A program made the position numbers and the translations under genes. A stretch of DNA of 64,000 nucleotides from Enterocloster bolteae (GTDB lineage Bacteria > Bacillota > Clostridia > Lachnospirales > Lachnospiraceae): NCBI RefSeq assembly GCF_002234575.2, contig NZ_CP022464.2:2604001-2668000 (forward strand), in the 5' to 3' direction. The notes under the pieces are model-generated. The model searched no databases. It saw only the letters and a program-made list of their open reading frames with translations, and was not told the origin of the DNA. This document shows, in pieces, positions 8,893 through 15,796 of the stretch; position 1 is the stretch's first letter; every line of letters begins with the position of its first letter.

Positions 8893-9453
8893 ATGGTAGA
8901 AAAGAAAGATGTTAAGGCAACTGTAAAGGCAGCAGCGGAGGCAGCTAAGCCTGCAGAGGCTAAGACAGAAGCAAAACCAGCAGCTCCGGAAAAAGTAGAA
9001 GCAAAGGCAGAGGCGGCAGTTCCGGTGAAGGCAGAAGCAGCTCCTGTTGAGAAGGAAGCAAAGGCAGCTCCGGCTAAAAAGACAACAGCCAGGAAAACAG
9101 CGGCTAAGACAACATCCAAGAAGGAGACAGCTCCAAAGGAAGCAGCTAAGAAGGAGGCAGCTCCAAAGGCGGAAGCGAAGAAAGAGGCAGCTACCAAAGC
9201 AGCAGCTAAGAAAGAAACCGCGAAGAAGGCACCTGCCAAGAAGGCAGCAGAGCCAAAGGCAGCCGTACATTTCCAGTTTGACGGCAAGGACCTTGTGGCA
9301 AAGGATGTGCTGGACAGGGCTGTGAAGGCATTTAAGAAATCACACAGAGGCGTTGAGATTAAGACCATTGATCTGTACATTGTCGCAAACGAAGGCGCAG
9401 CCTACTATGTGGTGAACGGTGAAGGCGGAGATGATTACAAGATAATACTGTAA
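8893..9453 (+). CDS. Lys/Ala-rich protein with C-terminal DUF6465 domain
   Basis: This 186-residue protein has two parts. Residues 1-125 are almost only Ala, Lys, Glu, Pro and Thr, in AAKKEAAPK-like units that resemble the tails of histone H1 and bacterial H1-like proteins. The last 60 residues (from VHFQFDGKDL) form a compact DUF6465-type domain ending in DDYKIIL. It starts at an ATG 9 bases after AGGGAGGATA and sits behind a consensus promoter, so it is probably abundant. A nucleic-acid-binding role is suggested by the tail, but the family is uncharacterised; the acidic residues in the tail make the net charge less extreme than in a true histone. It appears to be a single-gene transcript. 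Confidence 0.8.
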   Translation: MVEKKDVKATVKAAAEAAKPAEAKTEAKPAAPEKVEAKAEAAVPVKAEAAPVEKEAKAAPAKKTTARKTAAKTTSKKETAPKEAAKKEAAPKAEAKKEAATKAAAKKETAKKAPAKKAAEPKAAVHFQFDGKDLVAKDVLDRAVKAFKKSHRGVEIKTIDLYIVANEGAAYYVVNGEGGDDYKIIL

Positions 9454-9602
9454 TTCAGAATAAAGGATTGAAGGATGAAGTGGGTTGCTGTATCATGGAT
9501 GCAGCAGCTCATTTACTTTATGCGCAGCGGACAGGCATCATGTCAATAAGGACATAAAATCAATAAAGATATAATATCAATAAGGATAGGAAAAAGGACA
9601 GT

Positions 9603-11198
9603 ATGGCAGATTTACCGGTACGATTTGAAGAGCGGATGAAAGCATTATTAGGAGAAGAATATCCGGCTTTTGCGGCCAGCTATGATAAGGAGAGGGTCCA
9701 GGGATTACGGTTTAACAGCCTCAAATTCCCGGACAGGATACGGATACAGGATGCCGTTGGAAGCGGGGAAAACAGGGAAGCGGGGAAAAACGGAGAGGGC
9801 AAAGAAATCTGTGAGGCCAAGGCGGTCTGTGAGGCCAAGGCAGACTGTGAGGCAAAAGCAGACTGTGAGGTCGAAGTAACCTGGGAAGAGGCCGGTGCCG
9901 CCGAGGCAGCCAAACAGATCGGGCAGGAGACCGGATTTACACTTGAGCGGATTCCGTGGGTGAAGGAAGGGTATTATTATTCCGGCAGCAGACCAGGTAA
10001 GCATCCCTATCATGAGGCGGGGCTTTACTATATCCAGGAGCCAAGCGCCATGGCCGTGGTGGAATTATTAGACCCCAGGCCGGGAGAGCGTGTGCTGGAT
10101 TTGTGCGCAGCGCCGGGAGGAAAATCCAGCCACATCGCCAGCAGGATGAAGGGAAGCGGCTTTCTCCTGTCCAATGAGATTCATCCGGCCAGGGCAAGAA
10201 TCCTTTCCCAGAACATGGAGCGGATGGGGGTGCGAAACGCAGTGGTGTCCAACGAGGATGCCCAAAGCCTGGCAGGGACATTTGACCATTTTTTTCATAA
10301 GATTGTGGTGGACGCACCCTGTTCAGGAGAAGGGATGTTCCGCAAGGATGAGGACGCCAGAAGCCAGTGGAGTGAGGAGCATGTGAAGATGTGCGCCGCC
10401 CGTCAGGGCGAGATACTGGATCACGCGGCGTCTATGCTGGCGCCCGGAGGCAGAATGGTATATTCCACCTGTACCTTTGCCCCGGAGGAGAATGAGGGTA
10501 CGGTTCTGGCCTTCCTGAGACGCCATCCGGAATTTTGTACGGAACAGGTGCCTGCCTATTCTGGTTTTACGAAAGGAAAGCCTCAGTGGGCCGGGCCGGA
10601 GGCGGAAGGCTGGGGCCTGGAGCGGACCTTTCGCATTATGCCCCACATCCTGGAGGGAGAAGGCCATTTCATGGCTGTCTTAAGAAAAGAAGGAGAGCCG
10701 GAAACTGCGGTAAAAGCCGGAAACCGGGACCAGCTGTATCTGGACGGCAGAAAGAGAAAAGAAGTGTTCAGGGATTATGAACCCTTTATCCGGGACACCC
10801 TGTCAGAACCGGATACCTTTCTGGAAAGGAAGGAATACGTGCTGTTCGGGGACCAGCTGTATCTGATGCCGGCCGATATGCCGGATATGAAGGGGCTTAA
10901 GATTCTCCGGCCGGGTCTTCATATGGGCACCCTTAAAAAGAACCGTTTTGAGCCATCCCATGCCCTGGCACTGGCGCTCAGGAAAGAGGAGGCGCAGTGC
11001 TTCTGGGAACTGTCCCCCTCCGGAGACAGCATAATCCGGTACCTGAAAGGAGAAGCTCTCAGCGAGGACGCAGGAACACCTGAGGGATGCCTGAAAGGCT
11101 GGGTGCTGGTATGTACCGGCGGTTTCAGCCTGGGCTGGGCCAAGTATGCGAAGGGCATACTCAAAAACCATTATCCCAAGGGTCTGCGGTGGAATTAA
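9603..11198 (+). CDS. RsmB/RsmF-type rRNA m5C methyltransferase
   Basis: This 531-residue NOL1/NOP2/Sun-family enzyme transfers a methyl group from SAM to cytosine-5 in rRNA. The SAM-binding motif is VLDLCAAPGGKSSHIAS near residue 165. Both catalytic cysteines are visible, in DAPCSGEGMFRKDED near 240 and YSTCTFAPEENE near 290. The C-terminal region (about 370-531) matches the RsmF extra RNA-binding domains. Between the N-terminal domain and the SAM domain it carries an odd run of CEAKAD repeats from 18-bp tandem repeats (9810-9875), absent from ordinary family members as far as I know. It converges with the pseudouridine synthase gene 7 bases away. Confidence 0.88.
   Translation: MADLPVRFEERMKALLGEEYPAFAASYDKERVQGLRFNSLKFPDRIRIQDAVGSGENREAGKNGEGKEICEAKAVCEAKADCEAKADCEVEVTWEEAGAAEAAKQIGQETGFTLERIPWVKEGYYYSGSRPGKHPYHEAGLYYIQEPSAMAVVELLDPRPGERVLDLCAAPGGKSSHIASRMKGSGFLLSNEIHPARARILSQNMERMGVRNAVVSNEDAQSLAGTFDHFFHKIVVDAPCSGEGMFRKDEDARSQWSEEHVKMCAARQGEILDHAASMLAPGGRMVYSTCTFAPEENEGTVLAFLRRHPEFCTEQVPAYSGFTKGKPQWAGPEAEGWGLERTFRIMPHILEGEGHFMAVLRKEGEPETAVKAGNRDQLYLDGRKRKEVFRDYEPFIRDTLSEPDTFLERKEYVLFGDQLYLMPADMPDMKGLKILRPGLHMGTLKKNRFEPSHALALALRKEEAQCFWELSPSGDSIIRYLKGEALSEDAGTPEGCLKGWVLVCTGGFSLGWAKYAKGILKNHYPKGLRWN
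9810..9875 (+). repeat. In-frame 18-bp tandem repeat in the methyltransferase gene
   Basis: TGTGAGGCCAAGGCGGTC (9810-9827), then two close variants (9828-9845, 9846-9863) and a partial fourth (9864-9875). The frame is kept, giving CEAKAV/CEAKAD units in a charged linker. Confidence 0.9.
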
Positions 11199-11204
11199 AA
11201 ACAG

Positions 11205-12104
11205 TCAGATGCCGGACGGCAGAAGCTGTTTCATATCTTCAGGCAGCCCGGCCGTGAATTCCATCTCCTTTCCTGTAATGGGATGCTCAAACCTGAGAAG
11301 ATAGGAGTGGAGCGGCTGGCGGTCGATATACCGGTAATCCGGACAGTATAAGAAGTCTCCGGGAAGCGGATGCCCTATAGACCTCATGTGGACCCGTATC
11401 TGATGTGTCCTGCCTGTTTCCAGGCTGAGACTCACCAGAGACAGGTCCTTTTCTTCATTGTAGAGCAGAGTACGGAAATGGGTGACTGCCCTTTCTCCTG
11501 TTTCATGGTCCACCCGGCGCTCGATGGTGGAGCCCTCAGCCCTGGCAATGGGGCTGTCAACCGTGCCTTCCTCAGGTGTATGTCCAAGTACAATGGCCCT
11601 GTATTCCCTCCTGATTCTGCGCCCGGTCATTTGTTCCGATAAGATACAGGCGCTGAGCATATGCCTGGCCAGGACCAGCAGACCGGTGGTATCCCTGTCC
11701 AACCGGTTAATGACCCGGTAAGTAAAAGCCTCCCCCTTTTCATGGAAATACCAGGAGACGGCGTTGGCCAGGGTATTGTCATAGTGGCCCTGGGAGGGGT
11801 GGATGGGCACGCCTGCATCCTTATTGATTACCAGTATATCCTCGTCCTCATATACAATAGAAAGAGGAAGCTTTACCGGTACAATATTCCCGGAATCCTC
11901 CTCCTCAGGCAGGGTTACCTCCACTGTCTGCCCGGTCTTAAGCCGGTAACCTGCGTATGCCGCAATTCCGTCCACTGCAAGTCCCTGCGCGGCCTTAATG
12001 CGCACTGCCAGCCGGTGTGAAAATCCCTTTGCCTTTAAAAACTGACCTAGGACAATTCCGTCCTCCATGTCTCCAATGGTATAACATATAGCGCTCCGTC
12101 TCAT
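11205..12104 (-). CDS. RluA family pseudouridine synthase
   Basis: This 299-residue RNA-modifying enzyme converts uridine to pseudouridine in rRNA or tRNA. It has an S4-like N-terminal region (residues about 15-75) and the RluA catalytic domain from about 85. The catalytic aspartate is in INRLDRDTTGLLVLAR near 135, and the family ending is seen in TGRTHQIRVHMRSIGHPLPGD near 235. The ATG at 12104 has GAGGAAC just upstream. It is transcribed leftward, converging with the methyltransferase. Which uridine it modifies cannot be told. Confidence 0.9.
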   Translation of the reverse strand: MRRSAICYTIGDMEDGIVLGQFLKAKGFSHRLAVRIKAAQGLAVDGIAAYAGYRLKTGQTVEVTLPEEEDSGNIVPVKLPLSIVYEDEDILVINKDAGVPIHPSQGHYDNTLANAVSWYFHEKGEAFTYRVINRLDRDTTGLLVLARHMLSACILSEQMTGRRIRREYRAIVLGHTPEEGTVDSPIARAEGSTIERRVDHETGERAVTHFRTLLYNEEKDLSLVSLSLETGRTHQIRVHMRSIGHPLPGDFLYCPDYRYIDRQPLHSYLLRFEHPITGKEMEFTAGLPEDMKQLLPSGI

Positions 12105-12161
12105 GTCTGTTCCTCAACTCTGTTTTCTGTATAGAATCCTGTTAACTGTCTGGATAAGGTG

Positions 12162-13406
12162 TTAATTCAAATGTTTTTTCTTGCTGGCAGCGTGGTCCAC
12201 GATGGCGTCCTTACGCAGGAAGCTGGCCCGTTTTACGCTGTCGATTCCGTATTTGCTGCGGATGGCATCCACTGCCTTTTCAAAATCCTTTTTCTTCTGA
12301 AGTCCGGGGTCGTCAAAAAGGCTCATCTGTGAGAAACCGTCATCAGATATCTTACCGGCCCGCACACCCATGAGCCGCAGGGGTGTCATATTCCAGGATT
12401 CCCTCAGCAGGCGGCAGGAATACTCATAAATCACGGAGGTGGAATCCGTTGGTTCGGGTATGACCATCTGGTGAGACTGGTTCCTGAACTCCCAGTCACG
12501 CAGCTCCACACAGACATTATTGCACAGCACATGGTCCGCCCTCAGCCTGGCGCCTACGGTTTCACAGAGGGAGAGCAGGACCTGACAGGCGCTTTCGTAG
12601 TCAGATATATCCCTGGAAAGGGTGATACTGTTGCCATATGCCTTATTTACAGGTTCCTTTTCAGCCACAGGGTCATCATCAATGCCGTTGGCATACTGGC
12701 GGATGAGGACCGCATACTTTTCGCCCAGGTGGGATTTGAGCACTTCCAGGTTGCAGCATGCCAGCTGCCCGATGGTATGTAACCCCAGGTTTTCCATCTT
12801 CCTCTGGGCAGCGCCTCCCACAAAAAACAGCTCCCGTATAGGCAGGGGCCACATCTTATCGGGCACCTCCTGAGGAAACAGGGTATGGCATTTATCCGGT
12901 TTCTCAAAGTCAGAGGCCATCTTCGCCAGAAGTTTATTGGTGGAGATTCCGATATTTACAGTAAATCCCAGTTCCTTCCGGATTCGTTCCCGGATTTCAT
13001 TGGCCACCTCCATGGGACTGCCAAAGAGGTGGATAGTGCTGGTCATGTCCAGGAAAATCTCGTCGATACTGAATTTCTCATGGTCCGGCGTATATTCCTC
13101 CAAAAGATCCATCATGCGGCGGGAGCATTTAATGTAAAAATCAAACCGGGACGGGACAACCACCAGATCCGGGCACTTACGCAAGGCCTGAACCAGGGGC
13201 TCACCTGTGGTGACTCCATACTTCTTGGCCAAAGGAGACTTGGCCAGCACGATTCCGTGGCGGGACTTGGCGTCCCCTCCAACCGCAGAAGCAACCATTC
13301 TCAAATCCAGGGCCTGCGGGTCTTTAGAAAGCCGGTACACACATTCCCAGCTTAAAAATGCTGAATTAACATCAATATGAAAAATAAGACGCTCCCCATG
13401 TCCCAT
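12162..13406 (-). CDS. dinB: DNA polymerase IV (Y family)
   Basis: This 414-residue error-prone polymerase copies past damaged bases. Motifs: FHIDVNSAFLSWE at the N terminus (first catalytic Asp), SIDEIFLDMT near residue 105 (second Asp and Glu), and thumb and little-finger domains to the end. The frame stays open for 66 codons upstream, but the conserved protein starts at the ATG at 13406, and the putative promoter and SOS box (13449-13477) lie inside that upstream frame, so the short start is chosen. The AAAGG upstream is a weak ribosome site. The leftward RluA-type gene follows 57 bases later. A second Y-family polymerase lies at 40838. Confidence 0.9.
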   Translation of the reverse strand: MGHGERLIFHIDVNSAFLSWECVYRLSKDPQALDLRMVASAVGGDAKSRHGIVLAKSPLAKKYGVTTGEPLVQALRKCPDLVVVPSRFDFYIKCSRRMMDLLEEYTPDHEKFSIDEIFLDMTSTIHLFGSPMEVANEIRERIRKELGFTVNIGISTNKLLAKMASDFEKPDKCHTLFPQEVPDKMWPLPIRELFFVGGAAQRKMENLGLHTIGQLACCNLEVLKSHLGEKYAVLIRQYANGIDDDPVAEKEPVNKAYGNSITLSRDISDYESACQVLLSLCETVGARLRADHVLCNNVCVELRDWEFRNQSHQMVIPEPTDSTSVIYEYSCRLLRESWNMTPLRLMGVRAGKISDDGFSQMSLFDDPGLQKKKDFEKAVDAIRSKYGIDSVKRASFLRKDAIVDHAASKKKHLN

Positions 13407-13448
13407 GATAAAACACCGGCCTTTCTGTGTTGTTGTCTGTTTACAGAT

Positions 13449-13477
13449 ATCATAGCAGAATATGTGTTCGGGGGCAA
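13449..13477 (-). promoter_or_regulatory. dinB promoter with LexA-like box in the spacer
   Basis: Read leftward: TTGCCC (-35, 13472-13477), 17-base spacer, TATGAT (-10, 13449-13454). The spacer and its edge hold CGAACACATATTCT (13457-13470), one or two changes from the Gram-positive SOS box CGAACNNNNGTTCG. LexA bound there would block the promoter. Confidence 0.6.
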
Positions 13478-13525
13478 GAGGTATATGGGGAGAGGAACGC
13501 GGATGGGGGAGGTATTGGCGTCCGT

Positions 13526-13731
13526 GGGAGAAAGGGAGGAGGCAGGTGGGGATACGGCTGCGGGGCAAGTCCGGTCTAAGGGGCTGCGAATCGGCTAAAT
13601 ACAAGAGTAAGACTGCCCAAACTCGCTCCGCTCAAACAGCTGTGCAGTCTTACTCTTAACGCCCATTCACACCCCCTAAGACCGACTAAGCCCCTGTAGA
13701 TGCATCCCCACCTGCCTCCTCCCTTCCTCCC
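13526..13731. repeat. 206-nt long palindromic element, copy 1
   Basis: Outer arms 13526-13552 and 13705-13731 pair at 26 of 27 positions. An inner stem 13603-13616 pairs perfectly with 13644-13657 (14 bp). Between them, short pairs GGGGC/GCCCC and GGTCT/AGACC are spaced by internal loops. The apical loop is 13617-13643. Read on the minus strand, loop and bulge sequences match copy 2 closely, while stem sequences differ but still pair. No coding frame is credible. It could be a structured RNA or a small palindromic mobile repeat; I do not recognise a named family. Confidence 0.8.
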
Positions 13732-13868
13732 ACCCACTGCGTTTTCTCATCCGCTGTCTTTCCCCAGCTGATAGATTGAGGACGCTGCCCTTCACTTTTC
13801 CGCCCCATTGCTCAGATTTTACCATTCCATACACCTGATATTCCAAGCTGACATTCTCATCTGACATT

Positions 13869-13920
13869 TCTAACTGGCTTGTTTATCTGGTATGTCTAAC
13901 TGTCATGTTTATCTGGCATT
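13869..13920 (+). repeat. Tandem repeat, 2 copies of 26 bp
   Basis: Two head-to-tail copies (13869-13894, 13895-13920) share TCTAACTG, then TGTTTATCTGG, with about four changes. They lie between the two long palindromes and have no visible coding role. Confidence 0.7.
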
Positions 13921-13984
13921 TCACCGTGCACTTCTTATCCCGGCGTTGGGGATATGGGCAGGTGGGAGAAAAATACGTAGTGGG

Positions 13985-14190
13985 TGGGAGAGCGGGGGAG
14001 GGGAAGGGGAATGCATCTACAGGGGTTTAGAAGGACTTAGGCCCTGGGAATCTGCGTTAAGGGGAAAGCCACACAGTTGTTTGAGCGCAGCGAGTTTGGG
14101 CGGCTTTTCCCTTGTATTTAGCAGATTGCCGGGGTCTTAGACCTTCTTAACCCCGCAGCCGTATTCCCCTTCCCCTCCCCCGCTCTCCCA
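13985..14190. repeat. 206-nt long palindromic element, copy 2
   Basis: Outer arms 13985-14012 and 14163-14190 are a perfect 28-bp inverted repeat. The inner stem 14059-14070 pairs with 14102-14113 over 12 bp with one G-U pair. Conserved with copy 1 (which lies in opposite orientation) are ATGCATCTACAGGGG, GCGTTAAG, the loop TGTTTGAGCGCAGCGAGTTT, TTGTATTTAGC, TTAGACC and CCCCGCAGCCGTA. The arms themselves differ in sequence, so pairing is kept by paired changes. The same total length (206) supports a common origin. Confidence 0.8.
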
Positions 14191-14299
14191 CGGACGCGAC
14201 CCCTCCCCCCTCGCACAAATCCCCCATCCCACATTCCCAGTAATAATCATTTTCCTCCAGGAATACTATTAAAATAAAGCCAACCAGGCGGCGTCGCTT

Positions 14300-15556
14300 A
14301 TGAAGCAATGGATTTTTTTGATAACACTGACAATATCACTGGTCTGCACACAGATGAATGCGGCGGCAGACAGTTGGACTTCGGTACCTGCGACAAAAGA
14401 GGTACGGGAAGATGGGGATTTCCTGAAGCTGTATGCCCAGTCTGCTGTCCTTATGGATGGGGATACAGGCAGAATATTGTATGGGAAGGGACAGGATATT
14501 ATCCGGCCCATGGCCAGTACCACGAAAATTATGACCTGCATCCTGGCTTTGGAGAACGGAAGGGGGGAGGATGCGGTGAAGGCGTCTTCCAATGCCGCTT
14601 CCCAGCCCAAGGTGCACCTGGGGGTGCGGGAAGGAGAGGAGTACAGGCTGGAGGACCTGCTGTATGCCCTGATGCTGGAATCCTATAATGACGCGGCTGT
14701 GATGATAGCAGAGCATATAGGAGGCAGCGTGGAAGGGTTCGCGGCAATGATGAATGAAAAGGCTGCCGGACTGGGCTGCGGGGATACCTATTTTATTACG
14801 CCCAATGGGCTGGATGGGGTCAAGACGGATGAACAGGGAAAGGAACATATCCATTCCACCACAGCCTCTGATTTGGCCAGGATTATGCGGTACTGTGTGA
14901 CAGAGTCCCCTGCAAAGGATGAATTTTTAAAGATAACACAGACACAGAACCACTACTTTACGGATATGGCAGGGAAACGCTCCTTTAACTGTTATAATCA
15001 CAATGCATTTTTGACTATGATGGAAGGAGTACTGTCCGGGAAAACGGGATTTACAGGGGGCGCCGGGTATTCTTATGTGGGAGCCATGGAGAATCAGGGA
15101 AGGACCTATGTGATTGCCCTTCTGGGCTGCGGCTGGCCGCCTCACAAGACGTATAAATGGTCGGATGCGAGAAAGCTCTACACCTATGGGCTGGAGCATT
15201 TTAAGATGAAGGATGTATTTCAGGAGGAAACCTTTGCCAGGGTTCCTGTTTCAGGGGGACTGTGCTGGAAGGAAGGGGAAGGAGCCATTGACCAGGTGGA
15301 GCTGTCCATGATGCTGAATCCGGATGATATGCACCTGACACTGCTGATGGGAGAGGGGGAGGAAGCGCGGGTGGTAAAGAAGGTTCCTTCTATATTAATG
15401 GCTCCGGTCAGGGAAGGACAGCAGGTGGGGACCGTGGACTATTACCTGGGTGAGGTGCTGGTAAAAAGGTTCCCTGTTTATGCCATGCAGGGAGTGGAGA
15501 AGATGAATCTGAGGCGGGCTGCGGACCGTGTGCTGGATCTGTTTCTGGTGAGGTGA
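14300..15556 (+). CDS. dacF: D-alanyl-D-alanine carboxypeptidase (S11, DacF-like)
   Basis: This 418-residue penicillin-binding protein trims the last D-Ala from peptidoglycan stem peptides outside the membrane. It begins with a signal peptide (MKQWIFLITLTISLVCTQM, cut near AAA-DSW). The three active-site motifs are present: STTK near residue 73 (nucleophile Ser), SYN near 130, and KTG near 248. A C-terminal PBP5-type beta domain follows, ending in a possible amphipathic anchor (AADRVLDLFLVR). No clear ribosome site or promoter is seen before the ATG; the start is chosen for the signal peptide. It opens a run of three secreted cell-wall genes. Confidence 0.9.
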   Translation: MKQWIFLITLTISLVCTQMNAAADSWTSVPATKEVREDGDFLKLYAQSAVLMDGDTGRILYGKGQDIIRPMASTTKIMTCILALENGRGEDAVKASSNAASQPKVHLGVREGEEYRLEDLLYALMLESYNDAAVMIAEHIGGSVEGFAAMMNEKAAGLGCGDTYFITPNGLDGVKTDEQGKEHIHSTTASDLARIMRYCVTESPAKDEFLKITQTQNHYFTDMAGKRSFNCYNHNAFLTMMEGVLSGKTGFTGGAGYSYVGAMENQGRTYVIALLGCGWPPHKTYKWSDARKLYTYGLEHFKMKDVFQEETFARVPVSGGLCWKEGEGAIDQVELSMMLNPDDMHLTLLMGEGEEARVVKKVPSILMAPVREGQQVGTVDYYLGEVLVKRFPVYAMQGVEKMNLRRAADRVLDLFLVR

Positions 15557-15694
15557 GAAGGGGGAGCCGGCCCTTTGGTTAGGGCGCCGGGAAGGGGATT
15601 TTAGAGGGCTTTGGCCGGAATATGCCAGGATTTGCCACATTATTTAATCTTTTCTTACAAATCTTTGTATTATGTGAAGTTTCCGCCGTTCTTG

Positions 15695-15724
15695 TTGACA
15701 TATGAACGCTTTTGTCATTATAAT
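15695..15724 (+). promoter_or_regulatory. Sigma-A promoter of the SH3/glucosaminidase gene
   Basis: TTGACA (15695-15700), 18-base spacer, TATAAT (15719-15724); the start codon is at 15797. Confidence 0.75.
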
Positions 15725-15796
15725 AGGATTAATGTCATAAAATAGAAATTCATACGAATTATGGATATGAATGAAGATACAGGAGATTTTTACATA

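Noticed and set aside
13462..13659. Open frames inside the first palindromic element
   Set aside because: They are by-products of the GC-rich inverted repeat; no ribosome site, and the sequence constraint seen is on pairing, not codons.
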